From assembly GCF_020379485.1 (NCBI RefSeq), contig NC_063449.1, positions 39,057,473-39,121,472 of the forward strand: 64,000 nucleotides of DNA, written 5' to 3'. This DNA comes from Brassica napus (Eukaryota > Streptophyta > Magnoliopsida > Brassicales > Brassicaceae). Positions within the stretch are counted from its first letter, which is position 1. The number at the start of each line of letters is the position of its first letter. This document shows, in pieces, positions 42,809-54,350 of the stretch. The position numbers and the translations under genes are program-made. The notes below the pieces were generated by a model. The model searched no databases, was not told the origin of the DNA, and was given only the letters and a program-made list of their open reading frames with translations.

Positions 42809-44257
42809 ATGAAGCGCACGAAAACATCAGCAAAGAAGAACACACAAGAAGAGGGTTCGTCTCAGCGAGAGAAGCAAAGGCCAAAGAAGTGGGATAAGTC
42901 TGATACCACCCACTACAACAACATGAAGAAGGTAGCCGTTCCGGCTACACAACTAGCATGTCCTGAGACGATGACAATATTGGGAATCAAATCAGACATT
43001 GAAGGGCTGTTCCAGAACATGGGTCTAGGCCAACTATGCAACCTCAACGAACCCACTTATCCGGAGTTGGTACGCCAGTTCATAGCATCCGCATACGTCA
43101 GCCGTCCCGATGATAGCCATCAGGAAGGTTTTCTGGCATTCGTAGTGCAGAAAGTATACTTTGAGGTATCTTTCACAGACCTCTGCGGACTATTTGGATT
43201 GAGTGCAGGGGAGAGGACATCTGGTCTTTATTGGACTTCAGAGCTGTTGAACTTCTGGGAAACGATTGGCACAGGGGTTTATAGATCTTCTCAGGCAAAG
43301 GAGTCACTTATCCGGAGCCCAGTACTGAGATATGCCACACGCCTCATTGGCTCATTGCTATACGGGACAACCACAGCCGCATCAGTCACGCAATGGGAGT
43401 TGTGCCTCCTGTACCAAGGTGTGAGGCATTTGCTACCGGCATTTGGAAACTCTACATTCCCACCTGCTACTGCCTTCAACATGGGAGCGGTGCTGGCCGC
43501 AAACTTAGCAGGATACAAGGGGAAAGTAACCAAATCCAAGAGCAATGCATGTGGATTTGGTGCAGTGATTACTCGGATCCTTAGACATGTGGGTGTAGAC
43601 TGCGAGAACCAGCAGGTAGCACTGGACAGATCGAACAACATTGCTTGGAACTACCTGGATGTCAAAAATCTTGTAAGTAAGGAGTTCATAGCTGGTCCCC
43701 ACTCGAGGATCGATCGGGATGGTCCTTACGTCTACGTATTCCAGGACCGAGCGAAGAAAACACTCTACTGCCACCTGCCTCAGATCGGCCTGACTGCTCT
43801 ACTTTCAGAGGCTGCAGTTGAGTTCCTACCCCCTGCTACCGCACTAGTAGACAAGCCATCCTTCTTCACGCCAAAATATCAGACCAAAGGCAAGGCCGTG
43901 GTTGATGAAGAAGGAGAAGATGAGGCTGCACAAGCCATTCCAGATGATTCACAACCCCATCAGCTACTCCCATCAGACTCCAGCCAGTACAAGCTGCAAG
44001 AGCTTCCACCGAACGCCACTTCGCGCCAGCAACAACATTGGAGAGATCAGAGCATAAAGACAAACAACGACATGCTACACAAGATCTGGGCTGCCATTTC
44101 ACGTATCAGGCCGTGTCGTTGCCAAAAGGATGATGTAGTTCATCGGGACAACTCTCCATCCAGCTCTGGTTCGGGTTCGAGTGGTACACACAGGGTAAGA
44201 AAGAGGTCCAAGAGACCCAACGATGCAGGAACATCTGGAGCAGGAGACGAGGAGTAG
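42809..44257 (+). CDS. ATHILA ORF1-like protein captured in CACTA-B
   Basis: An intact 482-aa frame starting at ATG 42809, opposite in direction to the two transposase genes. A 5' leader ending at AGACAG 42500 and an intron 42501-42805 (GT...TAG) seem to precede it. Residues about 50-330 (GLFQNMGLGQLCN, PELVRQFIASAYVS, FVVQKVYFEVSFTDLCGLFG, IRSPVLRYATRLIGSLLYG) resemble the Arabidopsis retrotransposon ORF-1 (ATHILA) family. Its biochemical role is unknown. The C-terminus is Gln-rich, then Ser-rich, then basic (RVRKRSKRP, a possible nuclear signal). It is absent from element A, where a junction scar lies at about 11000. Open over its full length, so selection or recent acquisition is plausible. 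Confidence 0.75.
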   Translation: MKRTKTSAKKNTQEEGSSQREKQRPKKWDKSDTTHYNNMKKVAVPATQLACPETMTILGIKSDIEGLFQNMGLGQLCNLNEPTYPELVRQFIASAYVSRPDDSHQEGFLAFVVQKVYFEVSFTDLCGLFGLSAGERTSGLYWTSELLNFWETIGTGVYRSSQAKESLIRSPVLRYATRLIGSLLYGTTTAASVTQWELCLLYQGVRHLLPAFGNSTFPPATAFNMGAVLAANLAGYKGKVTKSKSNACGFGAVITRILRHVGVDCENQQVALDRSNNIAWNYLDVKNLVSKEFIAGPHSRIDRDGPYVYVFQDRAKKTLYCHLPQIGLTALLSEAAVEFLPPATALVDKPSFFTPKYQTKGKAVVDEEGEDEAAQAIPDDSQPHQLLPSDSSQYKLQELPPNATSRQQQHWRDQSIKTNNDMLHKIWAAISRIRPCRCQKDDVVHRDNSPSSSGSGSSGTHRVRKRSKRPNDAGTSGAGDEE

Positions 44258-44552
44258 GAGCTATCACCGGCCAGTATTGCCATTTGATTTCCGACCGCGC
44301 TATTTTATTTTCTTTTCTATTCTAACGTTTTATGGTCTTATTTTCTGTTAATTTTGAACTTAGTTTTTTTTTTTTTCTTAATTATGAGTTCGTATTTCTT
44401 TTACATGGTTTCTTCGTTTTATTTGGTTGTGTTTTGAGTAGTTTTTAATTCGTATTCAGCTTTGCCTTGCTAGATAAACCAAATAACTAAGATCCGAGGA
44501 AAGAGGTTATATCAAGTGTTCCTCGGTATTTCTTAAAAAAAAAAAAAAAAAA

Positions 44553-47500
44553 TCAATGGTAGTCTGTTTCCGAGTCATCATAACCAGATGAATCTGAATC
44601 TGGATCTTGGTGAAACTCTCCAATCACTGGTTCATCATCTACGTGAACGACAGCTTCCTCTCCAAAGTTGGTTAAATCGACAACAAGGCCAACTCCAACT
44701 AAATCTTCTGCTGCACTTAAGTTGCCGGATGTGCTTGGTTGTAGTGGGTCTTCCAGCTCAGAACTTCCCTGAACTCGGCCTCTCGGGTTGAGTCTTGTAA
44801 CAGTAACCCATGGATCATCTCTGTTCCTTACCCGGGGGTACTTGATATAACAAACCTGTAACATTTAGAAAAATTATAAATTAATACACATGATGATGAA
44901 TCATTCTGAATAATTAACATTTAATTACCTGATCGGCCTGAGAAGCAAGAATGAAAGGATCATAATATTGCAGCTTTCGCCTCGAATTTACTGATGTAAC
45001 ACCAAATGCATCTGTTCTCACACCTCGATCTGGAGTGTTGTCGTGCCAATCACAATAGAAAACAGTACAGCGCAATCCAACCATGCCCAAATACTTGATT
45101 TCCAAAATCTCATGTATGTGTCCGTAGTATACATCATCTCCTGATGCAGAACAAACGCCAGCATCATAAGTCGTACTCGAACGTCTCCTCTTCTGAGTTG
45201 TGAATGCATATCCTCGAGTACAAAATCTCGGATATGACTTCACAACAAAGTTTGGTCCAACGACCATCTCACGTATCCAATCGTCAAATGTTTCACCTCT
45301 GGCCAAACCAGCAGACACCTATTAATAGCACATATATATATATGTTATATCAATAAATGTGAATTAGTATAAATATGTGATAAAATATATTTTAATTTGT
45401 TTAAAGCACTCACATAAGTAAACATCCATCCAGTAAATTCTCTCTGCTTCATTTCTTCTAGTTCGTCCTCTGTGGCGTATCTATACTCGAACCGCTTTTC
45501 TGCCATGAAAATCCTGTATATGATGACAATAATGTAATTAATTAAGATTTAAATTTCAACTTGTTAAAATAAAAATTTGTAAGCTCATTTATTTACCTCT
45601 CATATTGAAGAACGTCTTCGCAGTTGGTGAGCAAATATGTTTGCAAATGACTGCGCTCCTGCTCAGTAAGTCGACGGTCCTTTGGTTTTCCGCTAAGTCG
45701 TCCAACGTCTGTGAAAATGTCTGGAACCGTAACATGATATGTTGCCCGTTCGCCTCTATCATCATGCCGAGCAGGTCTTCTGTTTTTGGTCTGAACTTCT
45801 GCTGGAAAGTAGTACTCGGCAAAGTTTGAAGTTTCTTCATTGATCATCTGTGCGACTATAGAACCTTCCACCCTACTTAAATTTTTCACCATCTTCTTCA
45901 AATGGAACATATACCGCTCATACAGATACATCCATCTATACTGCACAGGACCACCAAGTTCCAATTCTCTTGCCAGGTGAATAACAAGATGCTCCATAAC
46001 ATCAAAAAATGAGGGAGGAAATATCTTCTCAAGGTTGCACTGAATCACGGCTATGTTAGTCTTCAAATTTTCAATACCTTCAAGAGTCACTGATCTCGTG
46101 CATAAATCGCGGAAGAAACCACTTATCCCTGCAATTGCTTCATGAACATTTCGTGGTAATAGTTCCTTGAAGGCGAACGGAAGGAGGCGCTGCATCATTA
46201 CATGGCAATCGTGGCTTTTCAAGCCAGTAAACTTTCCTTCCTTTCTGTCGATACAGTTACGCAAATTTGATGCGTAACCGTCTGGAAATTCCACATCGTT
46301 TGAAATCCAATCAAAGAACGCATCTTTTCCCGCTGCATCAAGTCGGTATATGGGAAAAGGAGCCCTACCATTCTCATCAACATGAAGTTCTGAACGAGCA
46401 CATATATCGACTAAATCCAGTCTTGACTTCAAATTATCCTTTGTTTTACCTTGAACATTAAGGATCGTGTTCATGAGATTGTCAAAAAAGTTCTTCTCAA
46501 TATGCATGACATCTAAATTATGCCTTAGCAGATGATCCTCCCAGTATGGCAGATCCCAGAAAATACTTTTTTTGTGCCAGTTATGTAGTTCTCCAACAGC
46601 ATCTACCGGAAAACGCTCATGTCCACCGACGTCTGGCGTCCTTTCTGCACCAAAATCTCTTAGTTGTATCTTCAAATCTTTCCCACAAATTTCCGGAGGT
46701 GGACTGTCAAACACCCTCTTGTTCTTCGTAAACAAATTCCTACTCCTACGATATGGATGATCAGGTGGTAGGAATCTCCTGTGACAGTCAAACCAACACG
46801 TTTTCCTTCCGTGTTTTAGTTGGAAAGCATCAGTGTTATCTTGACAATATGGACATGATAGCCTTCCATGCGTTGTCCATCCAGACAACATACCATATGC
46901 TGGAAAATCACTTATTGTCCACATTAGTACTGCCCGCATTTGAAAGTTTTCTTTACACGAAACATCGTATGTTTCAGCACCTTGAGCCCATAGTTGTTGC
47001 AACTCATATATTAGTGGCTGAAGAAACACATCAAGTGATCTCTTAGGATGCTCTGGTCCGGGAACGAGAATCGAGAGAAACAAAAACTCTCGTCGCAAGC
47101 ACAAGTTTGGGGGTAGGTTGTATGGTGTAAGAATGACGGGCCATAGAGAATACTGTCTTCCACTCTTGCCAAACGGACTGAAACCATCAGTACATAATCC
47201 AAGGTAGACATTTCTTCTCTCATACGCAAAGTCGGGATACTTTGATTGGAAATGCTTCCACGCTTTTGCATCTGAAGGATGTCTGATCTCACCATCTGTT
47301 GAGTGCTCCGCATGCCATCTCATTGGTTGCGCTGTGCGTTCAGACAGATACAACCTCTGCAACCTTTCCGTCAAAGGTAAATACCACATCCTTTTATATG
47401 GCACTGGAACTCTTCCACTCGTATCTTTATAACGAGGCTTTCCACAAAATTTGCATGTAACCCGCTGTTCATCCGCCCTCCAATAAATCATGCAGTTGTC

Positions 47501-48172
47501 GCTGCATACATCTATTACCTGATACGATAAACCAAGACCAGCTACGAGTTTCTGAACCTCGTAGTATGAACCAGGAGCTACATTATCCTCGGGTAGAATA
47601 CCTTTTACAAAATCAGCAATCGCATCCACACAGTCTTCAGCCAAATTATAATCTGTTTTAATGCCCATCAATCTTGTAGCAGATGATAAAGCTGAATGAC
47701 CATCTCTGCAACCTTCGTACAATGGTTGCTTTCCAGCATCCAACATATCATAAAATCTCCTAGCTTCTGCATTGGGTAAATCTTCCCCTCTAAAATGATC
47801 ATTTACCATCTGCTCAGTACCTACACCATAATCTACATCCGTTCTAATTGGTTCTTCTAATCTAACCGCTGGCTGAGGTTCGCTAGTACTACCATGTTCA
47901 TAATCAGTTTCCCCATGATGATACCAAATTTTGTAACTTCGTGTAAACCCACTCAAATATAGATGAGTCCAAACATCCCACTCTTTAATAACCTTTCTAT
48001 TTTTACAATTAGAGCAAGGACATCTTAACATACCTGTTTTTTCTTCCGGTTGTCGGTGAACTAACCCCATGAATTCGGTTATACCTCGTTGGTATTCTTC
48101 CGTAAGCAATCTCGTGTTCGGATCCAAATGAGGTCGATCGATCCAAGAACGAAAATAATTTGAAGAAGACAT
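44553..48172 (-). CDS. TNP2-type CACTA transposase, intact
   Basis: Exons 48172-45597, 45513-45414, 45318-44929 and 44855-44553 code for 1122 aa without any stop. It begins MSSSNYFRSWIDRP. The N-terminal CPCSNCKNRK region is near residue 50. The transposase_21 core includes LCTDGFSPFG (Asp 329) and LDVMHIEKN (Asp 554). A DUF4218-like part lies near residue 724, a DUF4216-like part in exon 3, and an acidic tail (SDSSGYDDSETDYH) at the end. It is the enzyme expected to cut at CACTA ends. Copy A shows the same exon plan with four stops, so this copy is the likely source of activity for both. TATA at 48258-48266. Confidence 0.92.
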
Positions 48173-48257
48173 ATTTTTTATGAATCAAATTCGTGTGTAA
48201 ATAGAGTAAGAGGGAGGATGAAGATATGGAGTGAATGAAGAGGAAGAGGAGTGCTTG

Positions 48258-48266
48258 TATTTATAG
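48258..48266 (-). promoter_or_regulatory. TATA box of CACTA-B TNP2
   Basis: The minus strand reads CTATAAATA, 86 bp before the ATG at 48172, next to the subterminal motif array. Confidence 0.6.
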
Positions 48267-48274
48267 TTTAAATC

Positions 48275-48617
48275 TTGCCGACAGACCGAGGAAATTCCGA
48301 CGGAATTCCGACGGAAAAGGCTAGTTCGTCGGAATTTCCTCGGAATTTTGTAAAATCCCCCAACGGCTCTCCAACGGCTATAATATTTCCTCGGAATTCA
48401 TCGGTTTTTTCCGAGGAACCCATTTTTCCTCGGAATTTCCTCAGAATATTCCGACGGATTGATATTTCCTCGGAATTCCGTCGGTATATTCCGAGGAAAT
48501 TCCGAGGAAACCCAATTTTGTGTTTCCTCGGAATTTCCTCGGAAATTCCTCGGGATATTCCGAGGATTTCATTTTCCGTCGGAATGTCCGTCAGAATACC
48601 GATGTTTTCTTGTAGTG
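48275..48617 (-). repeat. 5' terminal and subterminal repeats of CACTA-B
   Basis: Counterpart of 6697-7035 in element A, with dense TTCCGAGGAA/TTCCGACGGA motifs in both directions ending in the CACTACAAG terminus. This array is the part of the element nearest the MYB promoter. Confidence 0.88.
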
Positions 48618-49442
48618 AGAATCACTCCATATTTGACTTTGCTTTCCAATCTTTACTGCTTTATGTAACTTGTTAACTAGTCTGATCTGGTTTGGGCTCG
48701 CTTCATTTCACCTAACAAAAAGGCTAACGTTAAATATGAAAATCTCTAATCAAATGATTATGATGAATTTCACCAATTTTATTGTTTTAATATCAAATGA
48801 TGTATTATATTTTGAACTCTCTGCCAAACGTACATACTCAACAACGTTAAAATACGGAACAATTTAGATATCTTACAACAATTTGCAAAATAGTGATTTG
48901 TGTACTCATAATAATTCTAGCTGATATTTGTGTACACAAATTTGTTGACAGAAAAAAATAGTACACTGCAAATTGTGTTCTCATACATCCACCCCTCTCC
49001 TAATTCTATTATAACTCTGGTGCGTGAAGTTGTTCCATCTTTTAGTCATATAAACCATCTTCCACCAATCATTAATAGTACTTTCTCTCCTAATTGTTAG
49101 GAGACATGTTTTTTCTTTAAAGTCCTGAAAAAGATGAAGATACTAGGTGCTATGAACCTTTTCTCTATTTAGTCTAAATTTTTTTTTGTCGGCTATTTAG
49201 TCTAAATCAGTAGCAGAACATAAATAGCGAAATTAGCAAATTAAACACGACAACAAAACATTAAATGTGGATGTTAGACATGCACGTCATTCCCCTTTGC
49301 CCGTCACTTGTATAAATAAAGTCCTCGAAGGATTTGTCAAGCCACAATAATAACCCTTTTCCTCAAGCCTTTACCTATATATATATATATATATAACTTT
49401 TATAAACTTTGGTTAGATACTTATATTATATATCGCTGGTCC
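48618..49442 (+). promoter_or_regulatory. Upstream region of the intact PAP1-like MYB
   Basis: 825 bp between the CACTA-B end and the MYB ATG. Includes an ACGT core (GCACGTCAT, near 49281), a likely TATA box at 49311 and a TA repeat in the leader (about 49377-49395). No other gene was seen. Confidence 0.55.
49311..49320 (+). promoter_or_regulatory. TATA box of the PAP1-like MYB
   Basis: TATAAATAAA, 132 bp before the ATG, giving a leader of roughly 100 nt. Confidence 0.6.
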
Positions 49443-50854
49443 ATGGAGGGTATGTCCAAAGGGTTGAAAAAAGGTGCATGGACTGCTGAAGAAGATAATC
49501 TCTTGAGGCAATGCATTGATGAGTATGGAGAAGGGAAATGGCACCAAGTTCCTTTAAGAGCTGGTATGTCTTTTTTTTTGATAAAATAAGAGCTGGTATG
49601 CTACTTTTATTAATTTTCACACACACACACACACACACATATATACATATACATATAACTAATAAGTACGTATATTCTTTTTATTTTTCAGTACATTTAT
49701 TCTCTTTCTCTCTGTCTACTATTAGGAAATTAATTAACACCGGGGTACACAATCATTGTTTTTCTTTTCGTTTTAATGAAGGAATCATAGATTCAAATGT
49801 TCCAATGTTTTTCATGAGAAAAAAAAAATATTTGCGTTCTTCATGTTTAAGTATAAAGCGAGAAGGCAACTCTCTTTATTGATTCGTAGTTTTTTTTGGA
49901 GAAATAGCTTTTTTTTATTTGTGAAATTTTCTGCACGAACCAGTGTGTTTGTGTGGAATATGTTGTTTATGCTGGTGTACTTTGATTCTTCATGATAAAA
50001 TTTCAGGAGACGCGAATGCAGTTTTTGCTCGTTCTTTTAATAATATTAAATGTCAATCGGTTTTGTAGGTCTAAATCGGTGCAGGAAGAGTTGTAGACTA
50101 AGATGGTTGAACTATTTGAAGCCAAGTATCAAGAGAGGAAAACTCAACTCTGATGAAGTTGATCTTCTTATTCGCCTTCATAAGCTTTTAGGAAACAGGT
50201 TTACATTCAAGACACAAATTCAACTTTATTTCGTATCCTCATTCGGTCTAATCTAATCATGTGATTTGTTTTTTTTGATAAAAAGTACTTAAATTTATTT
50301 CATATGTAAATGATCCATTACTAAGTCATATATATCCCTAATTTTTCAAATGCATGCTTAGGTGGTCTTTAATTGCTGGTAGATTACCCGGTCGGACCGC
50401 CAATGACGTCAAAAATTACTGGAACACCCATTTGAGTAAGAAACATGAACCAGGTTGTAAGACCCAGATGAAAAAGAGAAACATTCCTTGCTCTTATACC
50501 ACACCAGCCCAAAAAATCGACGTTTTCAAACCTCGACCTCGATCCTTCACCGTTAACAACGGCTGCAGCCATATTAATGGCATGGCAGAAGCTGACATTG
50601 TTCATCTATGCCTTGGACTCAACGACACTAATAATGTTTCTGAAAATATAATCACATGTAACAAAGATGATGATAAATTTGAGCTTGTTAGTAATTTAAT
50701 GGATGGTCAGAATAGGTGGTGGGAAAGTTTGCTAGATGAGAGCCAAGATCCAGCTGCGCTCTTTCCAGAAGCTACAGCAACAAAAAAGGGCGCAACCTCC
50801 GCGTTTGACGTTGAGCAACTTTGGAGCCTGTTGGATGGAGAAACTGGAACTTGA
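49443..50854 (+). CDS. PAP1-like R2R3-MYB anthocyanin activator, intact
   Basis: Exons 49443-49563, 50069-50198 and 50362-50854 give 247 aa, close to the 248 aa of Arabidopsis PAP1. Intron positions and phases are those of the family. R2 starts at [11 protein letters not shown]3 contains [20 protein letters not shown], an exact match to the bHLH-contact pattern, and [11 protein letters not shown] with the dicot anthocyanin ANDV motif. KPRPRSF after R3 marks subgroup 6. The C-terminus has acidic and Trp-rich parts ([18 protein letters not shown]). It should act in the nucleus with TT8/GL3-type bHLH and TTG1-type WD40 partners on late anthocyanin genes. It could be the ortholog of MYB113, MYB114, MYB90 or PAP1; Brassica literature uses names such as BoMYB2 for this cluster, but I cannot assign one. 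Confidence 0.94.
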
Positions 50855-51168
50855 TTAGTGTTTCCACTGTTTGTTTGTGCTTGTGTGTGACATAGTGACT
50901 TTTGCATTTACTGTTGTATTGTTTCTAAATAAACCAATTAACTTATGTTTGTGACATATATATATATATATATATATTTTTTTTTTTTTTCAAATGAAAA
51001 GGATAATGTGTCATGATAAACAAGGCCTCAATTGGTATAACTGATGAGAAATCATTAGCAATATACTCAAAAAACAGTATGTTGCAAAAGTTATATGCCT
51101 TCATTAATGTATTTATTTAAATGATTGGTATAACATTAAATGATTCATATATAATTTGTTCATTTCTA

Positions 51169-51234
<66 letters not shown>

Positions 51235-52568
51235 TCTACATATTTTATTTTAAAACAATATATCATATTTAATTATATATACTAATATATATTTTTAATT
51301 AGATATATTATTATTTTAATTGTTTTTTAAATACAATTTTTAATATGAATATAATATTTTGATATTATAATTTTTTTTTGTATTTTATAAATGAAAATGT
51401 TTAATTAAAATCTCTAAATTAAAGCATTGAATGCTTTTTTTATATGAAAACATCTTCTAATTGCTTTTCTAAATGCTTTTTCTGTAATTATTGATTAGAT
51501 AATAATTAGCATAATGTTCTTGCAAGTAGTTTGCCAACTTTAACCAAGGTTTATAAGTATGTTTTGTTGCTTTGATAATTATATAGATTTTCTTCTTGGG
51601 AAATATTTTATGAGCACCATTATTCCTGTGTAAGAGTTCTTACAAAATAAAAGTATTAATATTTTATTTAGGCAAGTATGTTTTTAGTTCTTTTAATTTA
51701 ATTAGGCGAATAGCTGAATAGCATATAATATGTTTAGAGTAACTAGGATTTCTCAAGAAAGAACCCCATTAAAAACTTCTTCTCTCCTCATTTATCAAAA
51801 AAAAAAACAAATATTCGTCTCTCCTCTTTCTAACTTTTTATTATTTTGTTGTATTTTGTAGGTGAAGGTGTCGGGTGAGAGAGCTTGCAGAGAGTGCCTA
51901 TGATATAGGTTTTGAGGCATTGGTCTCTGGGACCTCTCATATTTGTTAATTTTGACCCCTCGGATTTACTAATACTCATAAGTAAAATGCTAATATAGTT
52001 ACCAAAAAACAATGTATTCTTTTAATAATTTTGTTTCAAACATTCATCTCTATTTCTATTTATTATTGTGGACACCAACCATATTTTTAATGTTGAAAAC
52101 TTCTTCTCTGTATAGAATTTATATATATATATATAAAAGAACTTTTAATGTTGAAAACTTTTTCTCTGTATATATAAATTCCCACTAAACAAATTATAAC
52201 CTTTGCCATTAGAAGTTTGTATAGTTTTTCTTTCATATAATAATTTAAAATCCGAATAAATAAATAAATAACAATGATTTGGTTTATTTTTTTACATTTT
52301 AAAAGTTATTATTACACTATTATTACTATTTATGTTATAATTTAATGTAAAATAAATTATTTTTTGCCTTAGGCTCCAGCTACTCTAGGCACGGCACTGA
52401 GAGCTTGGCGTTGGAAGTGTTGACTGTCAAATCCTTCTTTAAGCAATCATGTCATGTTTGTGCAAAAGTGTTGACATCTTCGTTTACAACTTAAAGCTGT
52501 TGACTGTTGTCGTCTAACCGTGTCATCTTCTGATTACTAGTGAAGTGAATTATCCATGCAAGCAACTC
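50855..52568. other. 3' flank of the intact MYB
   Basis: AT-rich DNA matching the copy-1 flank to about 51840, then about 550 bp with no match in copy 1, where copy 1 has the LINE and Helitrons, then matching again from about 52440. No gene found. Confidence 0.6.
51172..51230. repeat. (AT)n microsatellite
   Basis: About 29 uninterrupted AT units. Copy 1 has only a short run at the matching place (1525-1545). Confidence 0.95.
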
Positions 52569-53712
52569 CGGTGAAATAGCGACTCTTAAGGGGTCTCGAT
52601 CCCCAACTCTATAATTTACTCCATAAATGAAGTGAGAAATTGAGCATGAACAAAAAATAAAAGAGTACTTTATAAATGAAGCGATTTTTTAGTTTTTGTT
52701 TATATTCTATTTACCGCTTTTTTTTTGGAATAAATTATAAAGTGGAGATGAAAATGGTCTTATCCATGGCAATATGGACATTTGCCATGGATCCATGGAT
52801 CTATAAATTTTTTTGTATTATTTTAAAATTCCATTTTAATCTGTTAAATTATCAAAAAAATCTATAATTAAATAAACTTAATTTATTTATCAAAAAAATA
52901 AAACAATAAGAAATTTTTATTCTCACTATTAGCTTTGGGGATATTATTTTCTATTTGTTTCACGTCTTAGAAATTAAGTTAAAAGAAATGCAATGAAAAA
53001 ATATAGAGAATATTTATAAAAAGATCCATATTCAGTGTTTCGTCCGTGGATATTATATTGGTCAAGACGAAGACGGTACTGCTGAATCCAGCTTCTTTGG
53101 AAAATATGTCCATTTGAATAGATTTGTTGACTATTCCACCATAGACGTTTTTATGTAATGTCAAATTATAATTTGTTGATATTGGTACCATATATATATA
53201 TATATAATATTTTTTTTTTAAGTATGTGAATTATCATTGAAAATGATGCAGTGCAAATATTTCCTCAATATTAACAAAAGTTCACGCTCCCTAACAATTT
53301 GTAGCTCCCGGTTTAAAATTATCCAGTGGTGTCAATTTAATTTATCATGTAGCACCGAGATCAATAACAGTACAGTAGCATATGCAAGCAGTTATGAGTG
53401 TTATTTTTTTTTTTTGGTCAAAGCATTTGTGAGTGTTATTATTCGGAATCTTTATTGTAAAAATCATTATATTTCTGTGAAATCATATGGTGACCTAGAT
53501 GTATAATTTGAATCATACAAGAAATAATTTTTATACATATCTTTTACCAAAAAAAATACAAGACAGATTTATGCGTAAATTTCTAGACCCTATGATCAAT
53601 TTTACATTATGTTGAAATCAACATCAGCCTAAACCAAAAAATATATCTACTTCTATATATATATATATATGTAATAATGATATACTATATTTTTATCAAA
53701 ATAAATAAAGAA

Positions 53713-54244
53713 TCTATATTATTACTAAGAAGTGATTTTTTCGCATTTGAACTCTCATGTTAAAAGTTAGATTGATTAAAGTCTATGTTACCCTTAATAA
53801 ATTTCTATATATAATTTATTATTTAATTAAAAAATAAATTTATATTAATAATAATAATTTTATATGTTTTATTAGGTAACTGATCATAATTAGTATAATA
53901 AAATTATCAAAAATGCATATCTAAGAAAATGAGAATTTTATATTGTGTTATTATCTAGAAATAATATTTTCTATTATAAATTTAAAATTAAGATATTAAA
54001 CATTTTACTATTAAATATTAATCAAATAAAAACATTTTATAAAGATATTTTCTAAAATTTATAAAATGTGAGTAATTTTCAAATTTCAACACAATAGTAA
54101 ATATATATTTTGATGAAAAAACTATGTCATATATAAATAATTTGAAGTTTGATCAAAATTGTTTGAGAAAATTATGATTAATAAGACATCGTCTATTAAT
54201 TAGTCATAGGAAAATTATGTCCGCACATACGGACAAATACTTAG
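53713..54244 (+). mobile_element. Small non-autonomous Helitron ending in TTAG
   Basis: 532 bp, from TCTATATTATTACTAAG after a host A (53712) to ACTTAG before a host T (54245). The hairpin TGTCCG-CACATA-CGGACA lies 9 bp from the 3' end. No ORF and no target duplication, as expected for Helitrons. The TTAG terminus differs from the common CTRR but is shared with 60303-60885. Confidence 0.7.
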
Positions 54245-54350
54245 TATACTATATAACCAAAAATTATACACGATAGAACAAAATGCTGTTGTTCCGTATT
54301 TACCATCTTTCTTGTTGTAGTAGCCTTACTTTACTGTTTTTAAGAAAATA

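Larger units (their letters stand above)
38128..48617 (-). mobile_element. CACTA (En/Spm) element B, complete and apparently autonomous
   Basis: 10,490 bp bounded by CACTACAATAAAAC at 38128 and the complement of CACTACAAGAAAAC at 48604-48617. A 3-bp direct repeat AGA flanks both ends (38125-38127 and 48618-48620), the expected CACTA target duplication. It holds an intact TNP2 gene, an intact TNPA-like gene, motif arrays at both ends, the internal 163-bp array and a third gene in reverse orientation. This is everything thought necessary for transposition. It is inverted relative to element A. Confidence 0.95.
49640..53510 (+). repeat. Segmental duplication, copy 2 (MYB plus flanks)
   Basis: Partner of 1-6230. 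It lacks the LINE, Helitron pair and SINE-like insert of copy 1, but holds an extra stretch of about 515 bp (about 52569-53085) that interrupts a segment continuous in copy 1 (5400-5425). Confidence 0.8.
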
